A DNA stretch of 64,000 bases from Chamaecyparis obtusa. Lineage: Eukaryota; Streptophyta; Pinopsida; Cupressales; Cupressaceae. Location of the stretch: assembly GCA_027943335.1 (NCBI GenBank), contig BSBK01002089.1:151501-215500 (forward strand), given 5' to 3'. Position numbers and translations under genes: made by a program. The notes beneath the pieces are model-generated. The model saw only the letters and a program-made list of their open reading frames with translations. It did not search any database and was not told the origin of the DNA. Positions within the stretch are counted from its first letter, which is position 1. Every line of letters begins with the position of its first letter. Below, one piece after another: positions 46,160 through 57,657 of the stretch.

Positions 46160-47168
46160 TGTATGCACCCTAAAATGGTCACCTAGACTTTGGGCCCTAT
46201 TTCTGCAATTTGTCAAATCTCTGAATCAATATTTTCAATTATCAACAATATCAATTATATCAATTTCCTCGATCAAATCATAATCAATTCAATATTTCCT
46301 AAAGTTTGAGTCTTATTTAATTTAAAAGAGAAAAAAATAAAAATCTTATTTAATTAAGAGAACATGCTCCCTTTTAATTAATTAAAAATCTCTTTTAATT
46401 AAATAATAAAATCACTTTATCCTAAGTCTTTATTTATTTAAAAGGAATTTCCTCCCCTTTTATTTAAATAAAAAATCCCCACTTTTTTTCTTATCCTAAG
46501 TTGCACAAATAAAATATTATTCTTATTTTATAAAAAGAGAAAAAGTACTTTTTGTCTCATATGGACACTAAAGTCAACTCCTATTTTCCTATTGGAGGAT
46601 ATTTGTGCACAAGGATCAAGCTTCTATTTTTCTCCATCGTTGATTAAGTCTTTTGCCTCTTAATCTCGACCGTCCATTGATTCTCATTCTCTATAAAAGA
46701 AGAGCTCTCTTCCTCATTTTCATATCTTAAGTTTTCATGCTAATATTATGCTACAGGTTTTCTAGGTCATTTGGAGCTCTTTGAAGATATTCTACATCCA
46801 AGCTTTGAAGACTTGTTATTGCATTTCATTGTAGTTACATATTTCCTTTCTTAGTTGCATTATCATGGCATATTAGCTTAGATTTCCTTTTATGCAATAG
46901 ATTAACTTGCATTGTCATATAGATTTGCATTGCATTGCATACATTTGGTTTCATTAGAGATATTGACATTCTTGCCCTTGTTTTCATTGTGAATCTCTCA
47001 TTGTATGGTTGACTAGCAAGGTCACGAGTTTATAGCTCTAGCTGAGAGCAATTTTACAAATCTTGCAACTCCATGGATAAAGAGCTATGGATCGATTTGT
47101 GAGGGCTCATTTTTGAGTTTTCTTGCATGTAAGGATTCATAAAAGTGTGGTCACATTTTCACCATACA
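46160..47168 (+). repeat. 3' LTR, uninterrupted (1009 bp)
   Basis: Starts TGTATGCACC, ends CACCATACA and is followed by GTAAT. It contains the undisturbed CACTA target TTTTTGTCTCATATGG at 46550-46565 and a TATA-like CTCTATAAAAGAAGAGC at about 46690-46706, which is probably the LTR promoter. A similar box in the 5' LTR (TTCTATAAAAGAAGAGC, ~37327) confirms conservation. Confidence 0.93.
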
Positions 47169-47173
47169 GTAAT

Positions 47174-48100
47174 TAATATGGAAATTGAATCAAATGTAAA
47201 CAACATATGGCATTAATTTTCAAAGACAGTGACAATTTAAAAGAATTGGAAAAATACAGTGTAAAAGCAATGATAGTGCACCATGAGAAGTCACAATAAG
47301 TATGAACCCATAGAGGATTTTCATTGTTTCCTAAAAGAAGATCATTTTCAGAGTGAGATTTAGCTACATAGAGGTGAAGCCATGACATACAAAAGGTAAG
47401 AGAACCTTAAAGTTTCTGACATATAATGCTATCATGTCAAAAGGACAACAAAGTGTAGTTTTTAGAACAATGGAACAACCATCTCTCTTAAGAGGAACAA
47501 CCATCATGTTATAGAGTTATTGAATATGGACATTATCATGAGATCATAGGGCAAAACACATCTATCTACTATTAATGAACAATTTCTTCTATAGAAGCAA
47601 TTTTGAATTCTATGCTCATGTGAAAAGGAAATGTCACTCAGTTTGAAGTCCTAATAGAATAAATACAATAAGAAGACATTGACATATCATGCCTTAAATC
47701 GGAAAAAATCACAATAAGAAGATGAAACAACCATAAGGTACAAGCATATGCAAGTCATTGTAATCATTGGAGATATGTTAAAGGTTAAGTACAATAATAG
47801 AGCACAACCATGATACAATTAATGAAAGTGACATAAAACACCATGATATTTATAATCAATCATAGAGAAAAGAGATAGTTTAGAAAATGTTTACATATTC
47901 CACTTAGTTTGTTCAAGATTATAGTTTGTTCAACCTCTTCTGTAAAAACCGCATGTATACTTTAGTTAAAATAGTTTAGTTTTACAACATGAACAATAAC
48001 TAATTTCTGATTTGCCAATAATTTTTTTATTAATAACAAATTAACAACAATGTATTGACTCTTTCCAATTACTGAAATGGGTTTATCAGGAAATCAAGAA
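47174..48100. other. Flank of the LTR retrotransposon, unassigned
   Basis: AT-rich continuation of the sequence left of 11342. No ORF of note (47173-47388 minus is short and unsupported) and no clear repeats. Confidence 0.4.
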
Positions 48101-48104
48101 TTTA

Positions 48105-48720
48105 AATTTAAAGTATCACTCTATTTCCACTAAGGTGGATTCCCTGTAGGATAAGTTGGAGTCTAGTTCGAAAACTGCGGATGGCAACGAACATTGATGG
48201 GGATAAAAAGGTGCTAGAATGGAAACAATGGAGAACACCATGAAAAAACACATGCATGACAACAATAATTTTATGGGTTCGGCCATGGAATTTTTATGAC
48301 CATTAAAGTTGAGCTGGATGCTAGTTCCCCCAGCAAGAAACCTGATTAGAATACAAAGGACTTGGAAGAGGAAGGCTTGGGAAAATGTACCAGATTTGCA
48401 AAAAGGAGAAAGATTCAAGAAAGAATCTAGGATCTCTCTGACTTCAATGCTGCAATAAAGAAGATATCTGAGGCAAAGCAAGAAGCTGATGAAACTCGCA
48501 AGGAGTTTATCTAGTGCCCCGGGTCCTTGGTACTGGCCTTCTGTAAGTTTTTTACTGGTTTTTGGTTTTCTAGTTTTTATACTGGTTTTGGTTATGGTGG
48601 ACTAGTACCCAGTCCTATCTCTTTTTAGTTTCCTTTAACGCTATACTTTTATTCTACCTTGTATGTGGTTTCGGGTCCCTTTTAAAACCTATTTTTTCCT
48701 GCAATAAAAAACAACAATGC
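48105..48720 (+). mobile_element. Probable 3' end of a 5'-truncated LINE
   Basis: The reading ...DFNAAIKKISEAKQEADETRKEFI ends in a stop at 48511. Then follows a TGG/TTT-rich tail (ACTGGTTTTTGGTTTTC, TGGTTTCGGGTCCCTTTTAAA) typical of plant L1-type 3' ends, finishing in CAATAAAAAACAACAAT. The upstream part has stops in all frames. Assignment rests on tail style and the end rich in A, so it is tentative. Confidence 0.35.
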
Positions 48721-51300
48721 ATTGCCTTTAGTTCTACTTCAAAAGTTAATATGTGAAGTTTTTAAAAAATTTAATAGTATGTAAAGTACATCATATTCTT
48801 GCACGAATTGAATTGAGAATACAAATCCAGTTAACAATGCTTATACTTGTATTGATAGTATTGATTCTTAAATTAAATTTACATAACATTAAAATAAATA
48901 CACTCTAGAAACTAGAAATTCAAAACTCCATTGTTCCAGATTTAGAGATCATAATAGTAAACGTAAACTAAGTTAATGAGTATTGGGAATGCACCAAGTT
49001 AATGATCGATTCCAGATCATAACAGTGAATGTAAATAATGTTCGAGCAATGAAAATGTAATTCATTTGAAATCTGCCAGTCACTTCCTGTGACGGTACAA
49101 TCTAACTATATTTTTGACAAACATTTATTTTTATGGTTCATATGGATTCAAATGATTTCTAGGATATGGTGTTACATTTCATTGGAGTTTTGAATAGTTT
49201 TATGCACGTTTGGAAGGCGTAATATTTTCACTTTTATTTCCCAATCTGACTTCAACATTATTTAATGAGATGTAATATGAATTTTTTTAATGAATTTAGA
49301 CATGTTTTCATATCTTGAGTTGGCTGATGTTTTTTTGAAATTTTTGGTTCAGACTCAGACATCCAATGCCAGGACTGATTCTTGGGACAAGAATCCTTTC
49401 AAAGGTGGTGAACATGGTGCAGGGGCACCTAGAACATCCAAAGACTACCAGGAGTCCATAATAACAACCATGCACCTAATGACATCTAAAGATATCAATT
49501 GGAATGTATTAGCACCTATAATGGCCTATAAGGTCATTCTATGCAAGGCAAATGGAAAATATGTAATAAGTCTTAAAAGGCCTAATAGGCCTTAGGACCA
49601 ACATAAGAGCCTAGGATGGTATTTGGTGTTACGAGTTTATAATAGTTTAGATTTTATTTTAATAATGCTTAATAAGTTCATTTGGGTCACATTTCAAAGT
49701 CTTAAGGCTTCATTATCTTTAAAAGTTTCAAAAACTCCAAATTTGTAATGTTGCAAATTCAAAAATTTGAAATGCAACAGTTATTAGAAAATGGAGGGAA
49801 TTGAATTTTATTATGTTTTAGTGCAAACTAATCCATCAAATATGCCAAAGTTTCATTGTATGGCAGAAGAGGCCTAGTGTACGGACTATATTGAGTTTTT
49901 GATAAATAAATTTCTTTGAAATGCAATTTCCTTTAGTTTTTAGAGTGATTTTGGATTCATTTTTTCATTGTCTTACATTTCAATACATTTTTAATAGTTA
50001 GATATTGATCTTTGACCACATCTATGCATTTGTGAGGTCTGTATTTGTATTTTTACTCAATTAATTTTGACTGGCAGATTAGTTTCAACCATTCCTTTGA
50101 CATTTTTGTGAGTTTCCAATTGAATATGGTCATTCCATGACCTTTGACCACTGTAACACATGGAATGACTGAGTATTAACATGTACTATATTTCCCTAAT
50201 CCATTAATGTAATGAGAAGGATGAATGTTTGGGTGATCACCATAATTTATAGAGGAAACTATAGTTAAAACCAAACAATGAAATGAGAGACAAAGGATAA
50301 GCTGGAGATTTAGAGCTACATGGACATAATTTTTTTAGTTGTAATTCTTATAGATTAGAAGTGATCGGAGGTAGGAGATTTAAGAAACCCTTGGATTAAG
50401 GGTTTATAAGTGCTAAATTTGGGGATTTTGGGGTTCTCGATGGACTGAGCCCTATTCCTTTGAGGTTTGTTCATTTTTAGACATTATTAAAGACTGATGA
50501 AGGTTCAGAGTCTTGGGAGTGCAAGGAGTCTATGGTTGCTTTGTTATTTGGGGTCTTTTTAAGCACTTCTAAAGCCATAGTGTGTAGACAGTCACACCTA
50601 ATCTCAAAGAGTCCATAGAAAGCTGATTGTAGAAAGCTGACTGCCCTAGTTTTATATAAAAAATGGTCTATAGATGACTGTCACATAATTTCTTTTAGAT
50701 TTCTCCACCAAATGATCTCAGACCGGTTGTAATTGAAAGGTATGACTCTAGGTAGACTTCCTATGGAGTTAGATTTGACATTCCAATCCACACGAAGTCA
50801 GTAGAAAATAAATACTAGTAAAAAAATGTTAAAAACACAATTTTCTCAATCTTATTTACAATATTTCCTCTTCCAACCTTATAATCATAAACCTAACACT
50901 AGTACATTTACAATGTAACATGATGCGATGATTCAAAAATTTAGGGTTTCGCAAGTTCATCTCTAAATCAAATGTATATAAACAATGATAAAAAACATGC
51001 CGAAAAATACCAAATACATGATGCCATAGCACATTGCTCATGTGCCCTAAGTAGGTAACCAATAAAACAGTGCCAAACAAATGCAGAGTAAGAAAATCCT
51101 TATAGGCGGACCTCCTTTTACACAAAATCACAGTGGCAACCCTCACAGGGAAGCGGTCCTCCTTTTATAGAAAATCACAGTGGCAACCCTCGCAGGAAGG
51201 CAGTCCTCCTTTTACTCTCACCAAATAATAGTTCAAACAATCGTAGGCTCTAACTCCTTTGTGTGCTCCAAGTTAAAACCAAACAATGAAATTAGAGACA
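48721..51300. other. Unassigned AT-rich region
   Basis: A 101-codon frame at 49290-49595 has mixed composition and no recognised domain. Two and a half copies of a ~46-bp unit (CCTCCTTTTA...AAAATCACAGTGGCAACCCTC) lie at about 51106-51220. I see nothing else with structure. Confidence 0.4.
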
Positions 51301-51319
51301 AAATCTTTTTTCTTTATAA

Positions 51320-51395
51320 AGTTATGTCTGTGTTGGTCAAAATTTTGACCTGCATGGTATTAGTCAAAATTTTAACTAACACAGACATGGATTAA
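51320..51395. repeat. Inverted repeat, ~27-bp arms
   Basis: ATGTCTGTGTTGGTCAAAAT at 51325 onward is mirrored by ATTTTAACTAACACAGACAT ending near 51389, with a short central loop that itself pairs (TCAAAATTTTGA). This is a near-perfect hairpin, possibly the remnant of a MITE. Confidence 0.75.
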
Positions 51396-52027
51396 AAAAA
51401 AGGAAGTTTTCCTTCTATAATCTGACCAACCTAAACCTTTTTAATTGATTATCAAAAATTTTTGTAGAAAAATGAGGTCAAATGTAGTAGTGAACTGACG
51501 TAATCCATCTTTTTGTTCCTTGCTAAGACCAGAGACCATTCTTCAATACAATATCTGTCATCTCTTAAGCCTGCATACACTAAATCCTCATCGCCTGTAA
51601 GATATACCAAATACTCAGAGACTAACTCTGCCAACTTCCAGTGTCACTATCTTGTAACCAGTCTTCACCAAGTCTTTTGTAACTTAGCCAATATGCTATA
51701 TTACATCATACAATCTTAGATATAAGATTACAACACCTTCTTGTACACACAACTGACTTCGCACATTCTGAAAGATCCGTACAATATCTGTACACTGTAA
51801 TAACCAACCTATTCTTCTCATAGAAACGTATGTTGACATCAGTGACAACACACAAATAACAACATCAATAATTCCCACATCACTCAATGTAGTGATTAAA
51901 CATATTAAATGTATTCAATAATCTCCCCAATGCATTACCAATATCCAACACAATCAGGTCCTATAGTGTAAGGAAATCTTCTCAAAAGGTGGAAAAACAT
52001 ATAGGTGATTAATGATGAAAATTTGAA

Positions 52028-52738
52028 TTATGAATTCTTTATTTTTTTGATCTTCTCAAGATTTTCAATCAGTTGAATCCTCATAATTTCACTCATATCA
52101 ACATCAAATTTATCAACACAGATAAGATAGACTACTTGTACCATACCTGCTATCATATCATCTTCTCTAGAACTGACACATAACTTGGTAGTCATTATCT
52201 TACAAACATACCTAACATCATTCTGCTCAATTTTACTTATCATAATACCTCTTCCATTGTATGAAGACTTAGTGATATCTAGGACTATTTTCTTTACATT
52301 TTTCTCATTTAGTGGAATTACACCTTTGTTGGATAAACTTGTTACTTCATGAATCAAATTAGCTGTGACATCTATCACTCTATCATCCAACCAAAACTTT
52401 CCATCATGAATTCTGCTCAAAATAATCTTATTGCATTCATCATTCTGGAACTCATAGTGAAACATATACTTGATGATATCTAGTTGACCTAAATATTCAT
52501 ACCCTTCCTTATAGGTCATGTCCTGGTTGTATATTTTATCATATTCTCTAATCATGCTACTGTCTCCTAAAATCTCAAAATTTCACTTCAAAGATCCTTT
52601 AACATCTTCCAAATGCAATAATCTGTCTAGTATAGACAATAAAACTAAGCTAGGATTATCATCAGTAGGTTATATAGGTTCCCTTCTCACCTTAGGTATA
52701 GGTGTGTCCTTAATGGTGTGAACTAGGGATACATCCAT
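52028..52738 (-). pseudogene. Minus-strand retroelement ORF downstream of gag, unknown fold
   Basis: On the minus strand an ATG at 52738 opens a frame with two early stops. From 52555 it is clear to 52028 (175 codons). It is acidic to neutral, with DGKFWLDDRVIDVTANLIHE, LSNKGVIPLNEKNVKKIV and MSEIMRIQLIENLEKIKKIK. It looks like a globular, helical retroelement protein, but it has no protease, integrase or reverse transcriptase motif. The region follows the zinc-knuckle relics in the same direction, so it belongs to the same element. Confidence 0.5.
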
Positions 52739-53191
52739 GATTGCACTAAAAAATACCTTCTCTAATAGTAAGCTCTTAGTAAAATACCTTAGAATCATGA
52801 TTTAGGGCTTCTATGTAGATCTGGAAAAAATCTATCTCTAAATCCTTCAAATTGCTTTCAACCTTTACTAACTAGCTCTTTAAAACTCTTGTAAACTCAT
52901 GCATGATCGAACGATATCCAATAAACCACTTTTATCTATCAAATCATTCAAGTCATTATCGTTGCATTGATTGCATAAGTGTATTCATGGGAAAAAGATG
53001 TTCCTGGTTGTCTACAGACTTCCTTCACTCCGTGTGCTCTCATACATACTCATAATCCCATGTGCTCTTAACCATAGGTTCCTTACATCACTTTCTATTA
53101 TATATTAACTTCACAAGGCTTGACTGAAGTTCTGTTGAATTCTATGCTATTCTGGTGCTTAGTATAATGCTTAATTAACGAGATTTGATGC

Positions 53192-53790
53192 TCAATTAGT
53201 TTGATATGGGTTCATAATTGATTCCAACTTACTTCCAAATGCTTCACCTGACTGACTTCCTGATATTGTGGATGCACTTGCTTGATTTGTAGTTTTAACA
53301 AATATAAATTCTTCCATGTTATTGTTATTTCCTTTTTGACTATTGTTGATATCCATATTTCTTCTAGTGTAGTTCACATTTCTTCTAGGATTAGGATTCC
53401 TCATGTTTTCCATTCTGCAATATCTTGTTGTGTGACCCATGTTATTAAAAATCTGACAAACTATGACATTGTTTCCATATCTCGGCCTTGAATGATTGAT
53501 CAACGATTTGCAATTTCTGGCAATATGTCCAAAATTGTTGCATCTATAACACACAACTCCATTTCTTATATTGTTTTTTACTCTAGTAGGTCATTTATCT
53601 GAAGAGTTAGTACTTTTAAACATTCTACTATTATCTTCATTATTAGTCTAGGTTTCTTACAATCAATATCTCTATGACCGAAACCATGACAATTATAACA
53701 ATAACCAAATACAGGTTTGAATTTCTTACCTGTACAATCTCTTTTCATGTGTCCAAGTGAATTTCATGTAAAACATCTACATTTCAATTA
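53192..53790 (-). pseudogene. Minus-strand Gag segment with four CCHC zinc-knuckle relics
   Basis: Reading down the minus strand: CFT*NSLGHMKRDC (about 53785-53737; the second ligand is now a stop), CYNCHGFGHRDIDC (53700-53655), CYRCNNFGHIARNC (53553-53510) and CQIFNNMGHTTRYC (53460-53416; second Cys replaced). The last two are in one open frame of 120 codons that ends with an Asn/Ser-rich tail. CX2CX4HX4C knuckles bind retroelement RNA during packaging. Copia and gypsy Gag proteins usually have one or two, so four in series is unusual. A frame change separates the first pair from the second pair. Confidence 0.7.
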
Positions 53791-53908
53791 ATTTCACATT
53801 TATTTAGGTGATTCATCTTTCTTAGGTTGTTTAGGTACATATTCAGATTTGTTAAAGACTCAACTTTATTTTGTTTTTCTTCTTCTATGTTCTCAAGTTG
53901 TTGAATTT

Positions 53909-54433
53909 TCAAAGATCTGGTTCTTTATATTCTTCAGTCTTCTTTGAGAAATTTTCTTCAAAATATTCAAGACCAATTTTGTCATAAGAAGGTTTCTGAT
54001 AAGAAATATGTTTGTGAATATTTTCACTACTTGAATTTAATTTCTCAAGATGTTGCTTGGATTGAGTTAGTTCTCCTTTCACAATTGTATTATACTTCAC
54101 AAGTTCAGCATACTGCAACTTTGTAGTCTCAAGTTTAGATGTTACTTTGGTAAGTTTAGACCTTAGATCTACATTTTCAGACTTCAGATCTGATTCAACT
54201 TTGCTATTATCATCTTTCAAGCTTAGCTTTAGATCTAAAATCCTTAGTTCATGCTTTACGATCTCATTTTCCTTTTTTAGTTTTGAAACTTCATCACTAT
54301 CCTTGATCTGAGCTATAGGATCTTTCTTTGATTTAAGATCTTCTATCTTGTCTTTTAGTTGCTCAATGTAGTCTTTTTCACTTTCATATTGGTTCTTGAG
54401 AGTATCTCTTTCTTTAGTGAGAATATCAATCAT
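53909..54433 (-). pseudogene. Minus-strand Gag coiled-coil segment
   Basis: 174 codons of heptad-like charged helix (LTKERDTLKNQYESEKDYIE ... LKLSLKDDNSKVE ... LEKLNSSSENIH), with no Pro until the end. It lies between the primer-binding site and the zinc knuckles of the same strand, the expected place for a Gag multimerisation region. The ORF stops at 53909 and the knuckles follow in another frame, so the gene is broken. Confidence 0.65.
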
Positions 54434-54518
54434 CTCAAGAGATTCTCTAGGTATTTCTGCAACTGATCCATATCCATAGAGATCTTACTCAAGCTATAAG
54501 GCCTTTTTTGAATAACTG

Positions 54519-54533
54519 TTCTCTGATACCAAT
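54519..54533 (-). promoter_or_regulatory. Primer-binding site of the minus-strand retroelement
   Basis: The minus strand reads TTGGTATCAGAGAAC here. TGGTATCAGAG matches the 3' end of plant initiator Met tRNA, the usual primer for plant LTR retrotransposons. It directly follows ...CTAACA, the expected LTR end. Confidence 0.85.
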
Positions 54534-55900
54534 TGTTAGTTCAATAGGAAATATTGATGTGGGGGGGGGGGGGGGGGGGGTGAATCAGTATTTCACAATT
54601 TTTTTTTTTCCCACTTGTGGATATATGTAATTAACTTGTAACTTGCATAAGAAACTAAATGGAATAAGCTGAATAACAAACACAACAATAAAACAAAGGA
54701 ACTCATGTTTTGCATGGTTTCTCTAACCTTGTCTGCAAGTTTCAATAGAGATTTCGCATATCTCAATTTTGTTTTGTCTTTTACAACTATCATATCTATA
54801 TATTTTTAATCTCTGTTTTGCAGGTTTCAACATGTTTTATTCCTTCTTTGCTACAACCATTTATCCTTCCTTTTATTCTATTTTTTTAATCTCTTTCTAT
54901 TGATGGCAACTTTTAAAATATTTTTTCTACATATATTGCACTTTAACAGTAAAATAAATCTGTCTTTTAAGTTTGGCATCACTGTTATAAAAAATTGGCA
55001 TCGTTGTTCATGATATTTCTAGCAGATTTGGCATAACATTTCACATAATAATAATACCAATCCTTATTAATCTGCTATTTTTCTGCTATTGTTTCAATAT
55101 TTTAATCTTTCTATTACACAACCTTCATAACATTTGACAATAAGTAACTTTCATTAGAGTGCGCAGTAAATATCTCTTTGTTTTACATTTCATTTCATAT
55201 TACATTGCTATTTTCATTGTTTACCTTAGTTGGATCAATTATTTCTGTAGCCATCAAATCTTCATAACTACCATTAGCTACTTTAAATATGCCTTTTAAT
55301 CTTCTTTTGACTAGCATTTAGTAGCTTTAACTTATTTTTTAGCTGCCCCTTGTGTGAGGTACCTTACATGGACTCCTCCCTTGTATGAGGTTCCTTGCGT
55401 GGACTCCTTCTTAGTGTATGCTATTTTTTTTTTGCAGCCTCCTTCCATGTTGCATGAGTAGTCCTTGATTGCTCTTTGACCAGCTGCATGAGCCTCCCAT
55501 GCAGAGCCATTTGTCCAGGTATGTGAGCTATCTCTTGTAGCCATATCTTGAAATATAAACTTATGTATAAATCATTTTATTTCTATACATTTCTAGCTTG
55601 TGTGCAGTCTCATCTAGCTTTTCATAGTGTTTTATCTTTTCCTTGGCTGCATGAGCCCAAACTAGCTCCATTTACCTTGGTTGCGTGAGCTCAAACTGCT
55701 CCAAGTGTGATTCTCCTTGGTACCTTCTTGGCATGATTCTCTTGCTTTAGAAGTGGTTTTTTTAGATATAAGATTTGTCTTGAGTTTCCTTTGTGCATTG
55801 TCAATCCTTCCTTGACTAGTTCAGTCTATATTGGTAGAGTGATTTACATCCCCGTGTGAGCCTTTTTGGTTGCATTTGGCATATGACCTCTACATTTTTA
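54534..55900 (-). repeat. Probable 5' LTR of the minus-strand retroelement (far edge unresolved)
   Basis: In plus-strand coordinates it starts TGTTAGTTCAATAGG next to the primer-binding site, so on the minus strand it ends in ...CTAACA. It contains a 20-base G run at 54561-54580 and repeated GGTACCTTACATGGACTCC-like and CATGAGC(C/T) words at 55350-55700. The far end and its target duplication were not found, so 55900 is only approximate. Confidence 0.5.
54561..54580. repeat. Poly-G run (20 bases)
   Basis: Uninterrupted G tract followed by TGAATCAGTA, inside the minus-strand LTR close to its inner end. It could form a G-quadruplex, and its exact length may be affected by sequencing. Confidence 0.9.
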
Positions 55901-56592
55901 CTGCAGTTTGGTTCATTAAATCTAAACTTGGCCTAACTGGTCTTGGTCTCTTATCTTCATTTAGTTGATTCCTCTTCATTAAAAAACTCTTTTTAACTAT
56001 TCCTTTTCAATTTAGTTTTCTTAAATTTGAAAGTTAGTTTGATAGTAAAACAAATTGTTAATTTGTTACATTTTAATATTCAATTTAGTTTAAAGATTTT
56101 ATTTTTCTTCATTAATTCTAATAAGTTTATTGTTAATTAGTTTTTTATTATTAAATTTTGAATAATACTTTTAAATTATTCTAAGTAATACTTTTAACTC
56201 ATAAATACTTTTGATTTTAATTCAATTTGTTAATTTTATTAAATTTTAAAAATTCAATTTATCAAATCCATTCTAGTTTATATTTAACAAAAGCATTTGA
56301 TTTACAATTTATTTTGTTTCTATCAATTTGTGTAAACAAATCTTAATTAATGTCAATACATTGTCTGTTATACCTCTTTATTCACTATTACACTCTTCAT
56401 TTTAATTTTAATCAATTTACCTTCTTTATTTTAAAAAATTTAATAAAATCTTATTTAAAAAAAAAATTCAATTTGTATTATTCAAAGCATACTTAAGCTT
56501 AGAGTTAATTTGTTTTTCTTATTCTTTTACTTTAGATATTATTTGTAAATTTCACTTTATTAAAGTTAATTTAATCATTTACTTAGCTAATC
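55901..56592. other. Low-complexity A/T region before the copia gag
   Basis: Almost pure A/T with TTTAATTT and TTTAAATT words. No 5' LTR of the copia element (nothing like TGTTAGAATTTAG) and no primer-binding site is present, so the copia 5' end is missing or lies hidden behind the minus-strand element. Confidence 0.5.
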
Positions 56593-57655
56593 ATGTCTAC
56601 CCTAATTCTAGAAATCAAATTAAATAGCTCTAACTATCATCAATGGAAAACACACATCTCTTTTATATTTCATTTTAAACATTTACTCCAAGTTTCTATA
56701 GATGCCTCTATTGAACCAGGTGTCATTGCTTCTTAGACAAACATAGATGCATGGCAAGTTAAAAATGAAGAAGCCCTTGGATTAAGTGGTCTTTCAATTA
56801 TTCTTGATTTATACATCATAATTGGACATTGCACCAAAGCTCGTCAAACATGGACCATTCTGTAACAAACCTATGATAGCTCCACCGAATCACATAAGAT
56901 TCAACTCCAAGATAACTTGGAAGATCTCAAGTATATTGAATTTAAATCCATGGATAAACTTTTACTTAAATTTGATGCTATTAAAGCTCAATTAAGTGGC
57001 ATGACTATTACTTTAACTAATATTAGATTAATTACTATTATTCTCAAGAAGTGTCTTCCTAAATAATTTTATTAATTTATTACTAACATTCATTCGCAAC
57101 TTGCTATTTCTACTTTAGCTCCTCAGTTAACTTATGGTATATTTCAAAATATTTTACGTCAAGAGGAAGCTAAGTTATTGCAATTTGGTACTCTTAGATC
57201 TTCTGAACATGATTTTGTGTCTAAGCATCAAAATGAAAATAATAGCTCTCATAATCATAATTCTTTTCATAATAATCATAATTCTCGTAATAAAAATTAT
57301 AATCATCATAAAAATAATAATCCTCATAACAATAATAATAATCATAATAACAATTGATTTAATTCTAGGCCCTCATATAACAATAATGCTAATCACAATA
57401 ATAATAATTATAATAATCAACTAAATACTCCTAATAAGAAACCACACTGTACTTATTGCGGCATAGATGGTCACCTAACTAATGTTTGTTTTAAAAAGCA
57501 AAATGATAAGAAGGCTATGAATAACAATAATCAAAATAATTTCAAATCTCAAGTTAATGAATCTCGTCATGCTTTTACTGTGTGTTTTAAAGCTTCTCAT
57601 GCATTAGAATGGATTATTGATAGTGGGGATTCTCACCATGTTACATATCATAGAT
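56593..57655 (+). pseudogene. Copia gag and start of protease
   Basis: Frame 1 from 56593 has in-frame stops (for example near 56735, 56863 and 57064) but keeps the copia gag pattern: LNSSNYHQWKTHI near the start and a long Asn/His-rich linker (57220-57420). A CX2CX4HX4C zinc knuckle (CTYCGIDGHLTNVC) lies at 57448-57489. The protease active site lies near 57611-57640 and reads IDSGDSHHV, where copia elements normally have D-S-G-A; Ala is replaced by Asp, and a TAG follows shortly after. Confidence 0.8.
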
Positions 57656-57657
57656 AA

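Larger units (their letters stand above)
11348..47168 (+). mobile_element. Non-autonomous LTR retrotransposon (~10.4 kb) split by a CACTA element
   Basis: GTAAT is duplicated at 11343-11347 and 47169-47173. The 5' LTR runs 11348-11745 and 37195-38109, and the 3' LTR is 46160-47168. Both begin TGTATGCACCCTAAAATGG and end TTTCACCATACA. A polypurine tract, AAAGAGGGGAAAA, directly precedes the 3' LTR. Without the CACTA insertion the element is about 10.4 kb. Its internal 8 kb has one Ser/Lys-rich ORF with two stops and no protease, integrase, reverse transcriptase or RNase H, so it would depend on proteins from another element. I did not recognise a tRNA primer-binding site after the 5' LTR. Confidence 0.9.

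Noticed and set aside
49290..49595. 101-codon plus-strand ORF as a gene
   Set aside because: No motif, no splice context, and it starts within AT-rich sequence; insufficient support.
57134..57424. Ile-rich hydrophobic ORF that looks like a membrane protein
   Set aside because: Frame-shifted reading of the Asn/His-rich copia gag linker.
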